Below are positions 12,244 through 22,956 of a stretch of DNA of 64,000 nucleotides, piece after piece (positions within the stretch are counted from its first letter, which is position 1; each line of letters opens with the position of its first letter). Source of the stretch: Rutidosis leptorrhynchoides (Eukaryota > Streptophyta > Magnoliopsida > Asterales > Asteraceae); the NCBI RefSeq assembly GCF_046630445.1, contig NC_092337.1, positions 361,142,001 through 361,206,000 on the forward strand, in the 5' to 3' direction. Below the pieces are notes generated by a model. It worked only from the letters and a program-made list of their open reading frames with translations. It was not told the DNA's origin and did no database searches. Both the position numbers and the translations under genes were made by a program.

Positions 12244-12788
12244 AAGTACCTTTCCATCCGCTTAAACTCTGGGGTAACCATCGTTGGACACATTAGAGCT
12301 AATTCCAGATACCTACGGTTGTAACCATCAAGATTGTTTCCAATAACCTTCAACTACCAAAACTCGGCCTCCATTTTCTGGATCTCTGTTCAGGGACAGT
12401 ACTCTTCAATCATGGCCCCCTTGAATTCTTCCCACGGTGTAGCATATGCCTCGTCAATACCCTTGGCTTGAGCAAGTGTGTTCCACCAGGTTAGTGCGTC
12501 GTCCGACAGCGTACATGAGGCATACTTGGTTTTGTTCGTCTCTGAGCAGTTGCTTACACGGAACACAGATTCTAATTTCTCAAACGACCTAGTGAGACCA
12601 ACTGGCCCCTCAGTACCACTAAAGTTGTGGGGCTTGCAGCTTTGGAATTTCTTATAAGTACACCCATTACGAATGGGCTGGTTAACTGGTGGGGCTTGGG
12701 GGTTCATTTCCGCTAAAGCTGCAGCTACTCTTTCAGTGATCATTTCTTCGATCTGTGCTACTTTGGGCGTTGATCTTCCGTTGGCCAT
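12244..12788 (-). pseudogene. gag fragment, element A
   Basis: Start ATG at 12788 (MANGRSTP), chosen because element B starts its gag at the same point; an upstream in-frame ATG at 12803 exists. The first 133 codons are open and match the B gag, including CTYKKFQSCKPHNFSGTEG and the LTWWNTLAQAKG region typical of the Retrotrans_gag domain. A stop follows at 12390-12392, after which the same frame still reads as gag (TEIQKME) until the insertion at 12243. The zinc knuckles are not in the window. Gag would form the virus-like particle. This copy is dead: truncated by insertion and carrying nonsense changes. Confidence 0.85.
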
Positions 12789-13085
12789 TAGTGTTCTAAA
12801 CAAAAATTTTGACTCAAGTCAAAATCCAGTATTCAATTATAATAATACATTATATGGTAACCAACATGGAATCAACACAACACATGTTAATTAAGTAACG
12901 CAAATAGATTTAGATACCACAAAATCATCACACTGTAACGTAAATAGAACACCGTACAAAGATTAAACAACACTAAGTTCCATTCATTAATAAAAAGTTG
13001 CATACATCCGCATAGGTTCGTACAATACAGAAGTAATACATGAAACTACAAACAAGATTACATAAAGAAACCTAATACAAAAGCC
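12789..13085 (-). other. Spacer between leader ORF and gag, element A
   Basis: About 300 bp without an open frame. It is conserved with 59001-59298 of element B, including the palindrome-like GACTCAAGTC near 12810. Probably part of the genomic RNA leader. Confidence 0.6.
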
Positions 13086-13965
13086 CTATGGTGATGGTGG
13101 GTGTAGGATGTCCATTACATGGGACATCTGGTCCTCGAGCTCAGTGACCCGAGCACGGAGGATCTCCACTTCCCTCGTCAGTTCCTCGACAGAGGGAGAT
13201 GGTGGGGCAGGTGGTGCAGTCGGTACAGGTGGTGCTGGTAGTGCAGACGGTCCAGCACCAGAAGTAGATGGTGCATAACGGTAAGGCTTACACACAAATG
13301 GATCAGCGGGGTACGGCACAAGCCGCTTACGGGCGGTAACCCTAACCCGCTGACCATGTGCGTCAATGAACGATCTACCTCCGTTAATGCCTGGAATAAC
13401 GGTACCATTGAAACGATACCACTTCTTCAGCGAGGTGGAGGGTGGCTGCACGGGTGCCTCATCAGGGTCCTCATCGGAATCCTCGTCGCTGGAGTCATCG
13501 GAGGATGAGTTGGTGGATGATGGGTCATCTGAATCGACTGGGGGTGGCTGCACAGGTGGCTCTGCTCGGCCGACTATCATCAGTCGGTATCTGAAAGGCG
13601 GGATCGGTAAAAGACGTCCATCAGGAAGGCGTCGGCACCAATGGTTATGCTCATTACGGAACGGACCTTCCCAAGTTCCACGGGAATCACAGCACCACCG
13701 GGATGGTGCTGTGGCTCCGAGGTCCTGGGACAAGTGGAACTGAAATCTCCTGTAGGTCCTCGGCTCCGTCTGAGGTGATCACTGGGTCGGGTGCATGGCT
13801 ACTGGCTCCATAGGATGAAGCGCCAGAGTCACTGGAGGGTGTCGACGACGGGATCTGAGAATCGGCAACAATGGCAGGCGAGGTGGCGGATGAGTCCGAG
13901 TCGCTCTCCAAAATGATAACAGGTGGAATATTTGACATCTGAACAAGGAAAAATAACTTTTTCAT
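13086..13965 (-). CDS. Accessory leader ORF upstream of gag (acidic, coiled-coil), two overlapping frames
   Basis: Two open frames overlap by 47 nt. The first runs 13965-13687 (92 codons), with PPVIILESDSDSSATSP near its start and SVPLVPGPRSHS near its end. The second runs 13733-13086 (215 codons). The second has a run of Ser/Asp/Glu (SSDDSSDEDSDEDPDEAP), a basic patch (RVRVTARKRLVPY), a Pro/Ala tract, and a C-terminal coiled coil (VEELTREVEILRARVTELE, then DQMSHVMDIL). Both look coding: long, compositionally biased, no stops. Either an indel split one ancestral frame or a frameshift joins them. No enzyme motif is seen. The equivalent region in the LARD (5760-6206) ends in a similar coiled coil. 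Function unknown; a particle- or RNA-associated role is inference. Confidence 0.6.
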
Positions 13966-14260
13966 GTCAGTAAGTCATAAAGCAAGCACGTATTAGGCAA
14001 AGTAACTACGACAGTCTAGATCATCTATAGCAGTAAGTAGCATGGCAATAACGACAAGTATCATGCAATCGAAAGCAGATAGTAGCATGCAGTAGTGAAA
14101 TCATGTAGTAGCATACGACATATAACAGTAAAAGTAAGCAGCAGCATGCAGCAAGTTTCGCAGAAACAGGTAAACTAGCAAGTTGTAGATTAGTCTTATT
14201 AGTGAATCCTACTCGGTCCAGTCTAGACTCACTAATGCAACCTAATTCCCTACAACCAAT

Positions 14261-14272
14261 GCTTTGATACCA
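14261..14272 (-). other. Primer binding site, element A
   Basis: Minus-strand TGGTATCAAAGC, one base off the tRNA-iMet complement TGGTATCAGAGC, four bases inside the LTR end at 14277. Confidence 0.85.
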
Positions 14273-14276
14273 AATG

Positions 14277-16953
14277 TGATGCCCCGTACAAAACCATCTT
14301 GTACGGATCATCAACAACAGGATCATTACAAGGTCAAACACTATATGTATAACCGTATGAAAAGTATATGTATAACCGTGGGCACTTGGTAACTAACTTA
14401 ACGTAAATAACACCCCCTAAAAGTACACTTGGCGAGTGCGTAAGTTTACGAAGCATTAAACACCCGTTAAATGCTAGCGCTACTATCCCGAGTGGGGATG
14501 TCAAACCCTATGGATCCATATCTAAGATTCGCGTTCACCGGTTCAAAGACCAATGACTAAATGTTACCGAGCTAAGGGGAAAGTTTATGCCGTAGTATAA
14601 CCCACACATATATAAAGTTTAAGTACTCGTGCCTAGTATGTAAAACGTAAAATGCGCATGTATTCTCAGTTCCCAAAATAGTTAAAGTAAAAAAGGGATG
14701 CTATAACTCACAGTGGAAAGTAGTAGTAAAGTCGATACGCGGGAAATAGTAAGCAAGTGGTTGGTCCGGAAGGTCCTCAACCTAAGTCAAAAGTTACTAA
14801 GTCAGTAAATAGTTCCCAAAGGTTTAAAAGTATGTAAATTAGGTCTTAAGTACCATCATCATTCATCATTAAACAAAAAGTGTAAAGTAAGTTTTAAGTC
14901 AAGACTAGGGTTTAAAACAAAGGCTGAATTCGTTCAGTCGCCACGGCCTCTATACAAACTAAAATGGGGTGAGACCAGTGGCCACGGCTCCGTATATGAG
15001 TCCCCTAGAGTTTGACCAATTTCCAGAACCAAACTCATCTTCTTTTGACCGTGGTGATGGTTTAAGTGCGAGTAGGTCAGAAATTTTAGCACAACGTTAA
15101 TAGGGTGTAGTGACTTTCGGGAGGCCATAGATCCTAAACCGTAACTCGGATTAAGACAAGGTCTAAACGGAAAATCATCTACTCGAACCGAACTAACTGA
15201 AAATCCGCTTTCCAGTAGCCCAGGTAGTCAGATCAGTTCCAGAAATAGTAATTAAAGGTGTTCCGGTGGGTTCTTGGTGCTTGATGCTCATCACGGTTCT
15301 CATCCTTGATGCGTATAGCTTCAAGTGTACAACTAGTTGATGGGTTTGCATCATCTTAACTAAGGTTTGACCATCATAACACTACTGTAAGTCTAAGATA
15401 TGTAGCACAACTCACTTAAGAGTTGTATGTAGTTTGATGAATCAAAGTTACATCAAGATCTTAGATCCGACACTTACATGAGTTCTACTAGTAATATTAA
15501 GCTACAAACTTGAAAGTAAACTAAATAAACAAGCTCTTAAGTTGTAGAACATAGTTCTTAGTTAGATATTGAAGATCCTAGACCCAAAATTCTAGATCTA
15601 AAGTGCTTAAGTTAAACCCTAAGTTATATAACTTGGATCTTAACTTTAATGAAACCATAAGTCATGAAACTTTGGTTTTAAATCTTGTAATGTGTATGTA
15701 AGCTTATAAGCTCTTGTTTACAACAAAATTAGAAGACCATAAGCTATGGAAACTTAGATCTATCATAAGTATATGAAGTTATAACTAGAAAGTTATACTT
15801 CCATGTTCTTGAACTTACAAGTTAACTTTAGTTCAAGAAAAATGAGATCAAGATTAACTAGTAATACTTGACCATCCAAAACAAGAATCACAAATTGTAT
15901 ACATGTATAAGAGAAGAAATAAATTAAATCTACAAGTAATAAGTTCATGGTTGTTCATACTTAGAAAGATTCAAGCCAAGGCTTTGATCTTTAAGAAAGT
16001 AAACCTTAAGTTTACAAACATGAACACAAGTATGATAATGAAACTTATGAACTTTAAATCTTTAAAACATTTAAGTGTAGAACCATAAACTAGAAAGTTT
16101 AGATTCTTGTTCTTGGTCCTTCATCAAAGAAAAGATGGAAGTAACCAAGATTACATGAAGATACAAGTTATAGAACTTGATCTTTAACAACAACAAACAA
16201 CTACAAGTAATTAAACAACAACAAAGAACAAGTAATGATGATGATGATGTGTTTATGATTCGGTTTTTAAAGAAAAGAAAGAAGAAGAAATAGTTCATGT
16301 TACTTACAATATTTGAGAGAAAAGAAATGAGAGAAAGTTGAGAGAAAAGTGGTGTATGTATGTGTGTGTAAAGAATGAAGTAATACTAGCTAATAAGTAA
16401 CAAAAAAAAATAAAATTTGAACTCCCCCAACACCCCTCAAGGCCGACGGTTTTCAAGCTCAAAGGGGAAGGGTCCAAATCTACTTTCTTGTATTGGAGAA
16501 TAGTGAGAGCTTGGAATGGCATTAAAGCTAAATGGTATGGGAAAATGGTGTAAGTATACTTGTAACTAGATTCCTCATTCACTAATTAATCTAAGTTAAG
16601 CCTTAATAAGTTACTAGTAACAAATGGGCTCCTAATTAATCCATTAAGAGAAGTAGGGTGGGCTTCCAAGTCCATTAACATGAGTCCAAGTCCAAGTAAT
16701 CAACAAATTAAATAAAGCCCAAGTAATTAACTAGTAACATTAGTTAATTAAAAATGATTAATAATAATTAATCATGAACGTAAATAATATTCGAAATATT
16801 ATTCGTGAAAAGTACGTGTGTCACAAAGACAAGTCGGACCATGAAAAGTTAAATACGGTAACAAATAACACGTATAAGAACACGTTTATTAAAACGCAAG
16901 CATTAATAATAAATTATTAATAATTAAACGTTGGAAAATCCAGGGTCGTTACA
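14277..16953 (-). repeat. 5' LTR of element A
   Basis: On minus it begins TGTAACGACCCTGG and ends GTACGGGGCATCA; 2677 bp. The same family as 50788-53771. No convincing ORF; the frames at 14934-15128, 16071-16298 and 16304-16582 show no domain. The shared block TGAGAATACATGCGC is at 14667-14653. Confidence 0.9.
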
Positions 16954-19418
16954 CAAGGAATTTCAAAACACGAGCCCGGGAGTAATCCCATTGGGCCAAT
17001 CGGCCGACCACCCCACTCCCCTCCCCTTTATTTGTTTTGTTAGGCTTTTACTTGGTTACTAGTGTCATTAAGCCTAAGTATAAATTAACTAGTAAACCTA
17101 ATGACCACACTTTACAATTCCAGTCGACTAAATCTGCTCCCCCCTCTCTCTCCCAGGCCGTCGACCACCATCACCCATACCACTATCAATTTTTAATCTT
17201 TTGCTCAAGCCTTGAACACAAAAAGTGTAATTCACATCGTCCTCTACGCGTTGGTGTATTTAATTTTTTGATCAAAGGTATAATCACATGAACCCTAATC
17301 TTAAAAATTTGATTTTTATTAAAGTTTCATAGTTATGTTGTCAATTGCTCAAGTCTATACACGTACATATTAATTGTTATCGTTAATTTGATCGTTTGAT
17401 GCGTTAGGGTTTAAAACCGAATTTGTTATTGCATGATCAGTAAATTTAAGTTTTTCGAATGCTTTATATTATGTTATATTCATATTCCTTGTGAAAAAAT
17501 ATTGAGTTTAGGCTTTGGATTCGCTTGATTTCGTTTCCGGATGATCAAGTTATGACTAATTGAAATTAACGTTGTGTTTTTGTGATTGATTAGAAATCTG
17601 GATTTGATAGACCACGAATTGGCATGTGAAACTTATACTACTAGAAATATAATTTAAAAACACACAATTTAGACTAGGATATCATTTTGTTTGCTTATGT
17701 ATAACTCGAGATATCCTTAAATTAGTGTAAAAGTGGAATTATACAGCACCTGCATGAAAATAGCCATGTATGATAAAATGTGTTAACTTCTGTTTTTAAG
17801 GCTTTACGTATTTGAAATGTACACAAAAAGTAATTCACTTTTCTTGTAGATATCATCGGATAATTGTATCTAGATCTTCGAATAATCGCGTGCGAATGTG
17901 ACTAGCTAAACTAGAATCAAAACAGCAACTTGCTCTCTGTTTTATACTCTGTGAATTGTGTTTATTGATTGAGCATGTATACTTATGGAAAATGAAACTT
18001 AAAATGATATGTGACTTATTGTTAGTTAATGTCAATCTCTGAAACCTTATGCATTGGGCACAATAGGGTCACACTTTATGAAAATTCTGATTTGAGCTGA
18101 AAACTGAATATTCAACTTTCATGAATAAACTGTACAAATTGGCTAAACAAAAATTGTTCAATTTTTGATATGTGTTAATTTGACTTATCATTGAACTATT
18201 TTCACTGTTCTTGTATCAATTGCATGTTCCTAGCTCTGGTTATAGCCAAAACAAAATCAGTGCGCGGTCAGAAATTGACTTGGCAAACTACAAATGTACC
18301 CCTTCTGATTCCTGACTTTTAATTATCGTATGAGACCCTGGATGGACTTTTTGGAATCTATTTTGAGTATGATTATGATCTGGAGTTTGCCATGTTTACT
18401 TGAATTTTGTACTATGAGATAATGTGCTAAGTATGCTACATGTTCATGAACTTTGTGCACAACGATAAGCTGAAATTGTGAAATTGATCTGTTATGACCT
18501 AAAACGTGTTGTTTGACTTAGGTTTGAAATGTTGACCAATATTTGACATGAACCTACTGATGTTGACTATAGTTGACTACTTTGACTAATTTGACTTTCG
18601 GTTTGACTTCGGTTGACTTTGTTTGACTTGCATAATATAGATGACTTTTACTTGGAAACGCGTCGAGTCGAGCAATAAGACAACTTATACTATGAAACCA
18701 CATTTTTTTAAGATACATATATTGACCAACCTAAATACGTATACTTAGGTTGCATTACTTGGCTATAAACCGTACAAGTTATTGTCCACTTTCAATCCGA
18801 GCTTTATTCAAAGGTGAGTCTACAGTCCCGCTTTTTACATGTTTTCAGGGATGAGAATACACGCTGTTATACTTACATTATCAAATGCTTTTGTATTGAC
18901 ACGAGTACTATATATGCGTACTGATTTTGTTCACAAAGCCTCTAGCTTGAATACTTTTAATACCATCGGTGTAAGCACAATTTAGATGGACGGATCCGTT
19001 AGGTTGACAACCTCACCCTACAATATTAACTGTGGTGCATTTACTTTGAACATTAAATATATTTGAACAAGTGTATAACATTTTACGAGGTAAAGGCGGG
19101 TATAGTAGTTTCTATACTCGGGTCATTGCTAGTATTCAGGTGCTCAGATTATGCAAACGTTTTGCAACTTGGTGTTGTACTTGAAAAATCTCATGGTCAA
19201 GGAAATTAAACTTTTTTTTTTATTACTGTTTTTCAGATACTGTTACATAACTTTAAACCTGTAGATTCACCAACATTATTTGTTGACCTGTTTTTGCGTG
19301 TTTTATTCTCAGGTACTAATTGCTTCCGCTGTAAATTATTGTCGTTACGTAGAAGTCAAGCCAAGCACTGGGGCCAGAGTTAACGTTCCGTTAAAGGGAT
19401 TTTTGACGGGGTGTTACA
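16954..19418 (+). mobile_element. LTR of gypsy family D, 5' end not identified
   Basis: Ends GGGGTGTTACA at 19418 and is followed by a primer site. The 3' part contains the shared LTR blocks: a TGAGAATACA block at 18852, and near the end CACCAAC, GTTGAC, TTATTCTCAGGTA and CTTCCGCTG. No TG start is visible at 16954, so its left part was probably displaced by the insertion of element A. The frames at 17037-17291 and 17853-18035 look random. Confidence 0.65.
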
Positions 19419-19420
19419 TA

Positions 19421-19432
19421 TGGTATCAGAGC
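19421..19432 (+). other. Primer binding site, element D
   Basis: TGGTATCAGAGC, two bases after the LTR end CA at 19418; perfect 12-base complement of the tRNA-iMet 3' end. Confidence 0.9.
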
Positions 19433-20631
19433 TTTGGCTATAGGGAACTAGGATACATTAGTGTGTCTAACCGTAGGGCGCATTAGTGAAGTCTAGTCTA
19501 TAGCCGTGTGTCTTGGATGACTTTTATACACCATACCTGCACTATTTGCTTCACAATACGTCATGTAGGGCTACACATTACATCACATACATATACACCC
19601 TATACCCATATGATATGGACTTGAATTAATCACTATATTACGAATCGCATACGTACACGTGACACGAGATTTAATAGAATTAAGTCGACTACGCTATCTT
19701 GAACTTATGGAGCGATGTCGAATGGAAATGTGAGATAGCGTAATGTAATGATCGGGATTACATTATGGTAACTCATATAGAAGTTCCGACACCGCAAAAT
19801 AAGGAATTGGGGTCGAGTCAAGTAGGTTACCTGGATAAACAACGTTTAGAACACAAACCGTATAACCTCAAATGTGAGTAGAAGCTTACACTGTAAAAAT
19901 TAATTGTTATTATGACTTGTAAGTAACTTGTAATCTTGACACAACTCATCACTGCTCGACACTGCCTGCCACCATCGATCACTACTTGTCACTACAAAGA
20001 CACTACTTGAACACACTCGTCATCTCATACCGTTACTCAGTACTGTTTATTGCTGCTAACTACTACTCAACACTGTCTCTCGCTGCTAGTCACGACTGAT
20101 CACTACTTCTCACTGCTTGTCATTACTAAATACTACTTACTGCTACCCTTTGTTTAGGTTTGAGAACATGGTGGAAAAGAAGTTAGGACGAGACACCGTG
20201 AACGGTAATTTAAAAAAGGTAGCGCCTTATTTGTTTGAGTTGTTGTTTGTATGTTCTTAGAAGTTTTGTCGTGACCATTTTTTTTGGGTTGTCAGTCGAT
20301 GCTCGGTATAGATAGTTTATCTTTTGTATTCCTATTGCTTTCTAGGTACGAGCCTTGTTCCGTTGTCATGTCGTTGTATTTGCTGTTAGTTGACGTTTTC
20401 TTTTTGAAAACGTTTCAGTTTCTAATGAATTTTCGTATTTTTAGTTTAAAAAAAAAAACTAGTAGCTATTAAATTTCAATAAACTCTTCAAATTATCCTC
20501 GTTTATATTTTTTAGTCATTTCATTTCATTTCATTCTTACTTAAATTAGTCAAACAATTACCAAATCTATATTAAATCTAAAAAATCTGTAAATGAAGCT
20601 AACAGAAATTTCTAAATGACACTTAGTATTG
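19433..20631 (+). other. Leader region of element D and flanking sequence
   Basis: 19433-19560 resembles the leaders of the other gypsy elements (ACATTAGTGTGTCTAACC and similar). 19930-20150 is a degenerate repeat of CACTACT/CACTGCT type words. From about 20160 no feature is recognised; no gag is present, so D is broken or interrupted here. Element E begins at 20632. Confidence 0.5.
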
Positions 20632-20665
20632 TGTAACGACCCAAAATATCCAAAAAAAAGGCACT

Positions 20666-20702
20666 AGGAGTGCCGCTCCTAGGTTCAGGAGCGCCGCTCC
20701 TG
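20666..20702 (+). repeat. GCGCCGC mini-hairpins at LTR start
   Basis: Two short inverted repeats in a row, AGGAGTGCCGCTCCT (20666-20680) and CAGGAGCGCCGCTCCTG (20686-20702). The right LTR has both as perfect AGGAGCG/CGCTCCT pairs at 30843-30880. Related units are at 22449-22599. Confidence 0.85.
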
Positions 20703-21593
20703 GACGGGGAAATGAGTGGGTCTTTTAATTAAATTATAAAATATGAAGGGCACTTTGGTCTTTTAGCATATGGACGATTTAAAGCCACATGATCAGATCT
20801 AGATCTCATTTTCATCTCATCTTTCACCTACACAAACACTCTCATCCACTTTTAGAGAGAGAAACCCATTTGAGAGAGAGAAAGCTCCAATCAATGAGGA
20901 AGAAGCTTGATTCGGGTCAAAGCGCAAGTTATAAAGTTGTTCATCTAGTTACTAGCTATGTTTTGATTGTGGTGGTATGTCTTAATCTTGATTTTCTTTA
21001 CCTTGATTTGTTTGAGGGTTAAAGTTTGGGTTAGTAGTAAACATAAAAACCATTTGTTGGTGATTTGGGGATTTCTGGGTAAGATTGAGTCATGAGAACC
21101 CAATAATGACTAACCTAGGATTTTGAGGTAATGATTTGTGTTTATGGGTCTTAAATGGTAAGTCAATCACTAGCACACTTTGTGTTAAAGTGAATGAGTG
21201 TTATTTGGGTGGTAGATGACCCAAATGGGTGTGTTGACCTTGAAATGGGTCAAATGAGTTTTGGATGACCTAAGTTGCCTAATGAGTGTGAAAATGCACT
21301 AACCTTGTTTAATAAGTGTATTAAGACCTTAATCGATTGATGTCAGTAATTTGGTGTAATCTTGACCTAGTGTGAGGGTTAAAGGTGCAAATGGGTCACA
21401 TTTGCTCTATGGGTCAAAATGACACTAGGAGGGTGGGTGAGTTGGTTGACCAACTTGATTGTATGATTGATTACGTGCATAATGAAATATGTACATTACA
21501 TTGAAGGTTGCGAGCTTGGTTTATCATTCACTGAAGGCGTTAAGGTGAGTGGAATAATTATGCATGTATGTATATAGTGTATTTATTTGTATG

Positions 21594-21856
21594 CTATGGC
21601 ATGATCCACGGAGCTGGAAGTGCCATAGTATGTGCGGTGTGCTATGATGCGAACCACGGAGCTGGAAGCATCATGGTAGGTGTGTTGTAGTGCGAGCCAC
21701 GGAGCCGGTAGCACTATATTATGAGTTGTTAAGGTATTAACCATGGAACCGGTAAAGCCTTAGCGTGAGTATGACCCAAGTTTTGATGCGAACCACGGAG
21801 CGGGTGGCATCATGACAATTGCGTATGGTGCGAACCACGGAGCCGGTGGCACCATA
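21594..21856 (+). repeat. Array of six hairpins with constant loop and covarying stems
   Basis: Six units, each a 6-8 bp stem around a 17-nt loop close to GAACCACGGAGCCGGTG. Stem arms: 1, 21594-21601 and 21621-21628 (CTATGGCA/TGCCATAG); 2, 21644-21650 and 21668-21674 (ATGATGC/GCATCAT); 3, 21688-21693 and 21711-21716 (TAGTGC/GCACTA); 4, 21730-21737 and 21755-21762 (imperfect, TAAGG/CCTTA outer part); 5, 21784-21789 and 21807-21812 (TGATGC/GCATCA); 6, 21824-21831 and 21849-21856 (TATGGTGC/GCACCATA). Stems differ between units while both arms stay complementary, which points to selection on structure at some time. No known RNA family is recognised. Confidence 0.85.
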
Positions 21857-22448
21857 GTGCGTGTGTGGTTAACCATATGGTTCGTGTACGTGTTGTAGTG
21901 TAGCATATTATATTGTTTTGATTATATACTATTAGTTATGCTAGTTGCGGTATTGGAGGTTATTAGCTTCGTACTTGAGATGGTATGCTAATTATATTGC
22001 TAGCATGTATGCGGTATGTGAGTAAGTGTTTGCAAGTAGGTGTATTATATATGTATGCGTATAATTGTTGCATTCACTAAGCGTTTTGCTTACCCTCTCG
22101 TTGTTTACCCTTTTTAGGCTCTGGCGTGGATAAAGGCAGGGGTATTCGTTTGGATTAGAGATCTCCCACTTTTGTTATGATAGTGGATGCTTTTGGATTT
22201 TGGCCTAGGTGTGGGGTAGTTTAGTCCCAAACACCATGCTCGTTCAATGTTTGGAAATTAAACTATTTGGGTCAAAATTGCTACATTGATGTATGTAACG
22301 GGTCGTTGGAGTCCCAAGGGTCGTGGTGCCCATTTTATTGTATAAACACTTTTATTATATAAATCGAATGTACTTTGGTGGTATTGAACTTGTGATTAGG
22401 TGTTTGGATTGGGATACTTAATAAAAATCGAAACAGTCCTTCCCAGGT

Positions 22449-22599
22449 ACAGGAGCGCCGCTCTTGTAGTAAAAGTGCCACTCCTAGTCAGTCTTTGGTG
22501 GAGTTATTCAATAGGCAGTAGAAGCGCCGCTTCTGGAGTCAAAAGCGCCACTTCTGGGTCTTCAAAAGCGCCGCACCTGGTTTTGGTGCGCCGCTCCTA
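22449..22599 (+). repeat. GCGCCGC mini-hairpins at LTR end
   Basis: Several related units: AGGAGCGCCGCTCTT, AAAAGTGCCACTCCT, AGAAGCGCCGCTTCT, AAAAGCGCCACTTCT, AAAGCGCCGCACCT and GGTGCGCCGCTCC. The AGGAG/CTCCT and AGAAG/CTTCT versions are paired changes. The matching block in the right LTR is 32617-32768. Confidence 0.8.
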
Positions 22600-22653
22600 T
22601 ACTTAAAGAAAATTTTGGCCGGTTTTAATTAAACGATTTTGAGTCGTTTCAAG

Positions 22654-22665
22654 TGGTATTAGAGC
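22654..22665 (+). other. Primer binding site, element E
   Basis: TGGTATTAGAGC, one transition away from the tRNA-iMet complement, two bases after the LTR end. Confidence 0.88.
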
Positions 22666-22956
22666 ATGGTCTAAGGAATTTAGGCAACTTGAGATAGGTT
22701 CCTAGACTTAGACTTTATTGTCTGTACGTTTTATGCGGGACTTGTAGGATGCGGGTCGGACCGGAATTGGTTAGTTCCTTAGCGTGGGTTAACTAACTAT
22801 AAGATAACTGTATTGTGTTGTGGATGTGCTCGCATAGCAATGATTAGCTACCATTGCTACGTATCAAACGAGTGATGTACGACGGTTATCAAGAAAGATG
22901 GGATGGTGTGGGCATTTTGTGTGTGTTCCGTTAATTAATTTATTTCGTTTCTTAGA

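Larger units (their letters stand above)
12244..16953 (-). mobile_element. Ty3/gypsy element A, 5' half (LTR, leader ORF, gag)
   Basis: In minus orientation: 5' LTR 16953-14277, primer site, leader ORF, then gag, cut at 12244 by an inserted LTR. LTR and gag are the same family as element B (3' LTR 50788-53771, gag 59000 downward). Everything 3' of gag must lie left of the window. The base after the LTR end begins caagg (16954-16958), the likely target duplication, unverifiable because the other end is not in view. Confidence 0.85.
20632..22651 (+). repeat. 5' LTR of element E
   Basis: Begins TGTAACGACCCAAAATATCC and ends TTGAGTCGTTTCA. Contains mini-hairpins near both ends (20666-20702 and 22449-22599) and the six-hairpin array at 21594-21856. 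Pairs with 30811-32820. Confidence 0.95.

Noticed and set aside
13366-13743. 125-codon plus-strand frame
   Set aside because: Antisense shadow of the leader ORF; its composition mirrors the acidic tract.
21594-21856. CRISPR-like array
   Set aside because: Repeats are imperfect, hairpin-forming and lie inside a plant LTR; no cas genes and no CRISPR in plants.
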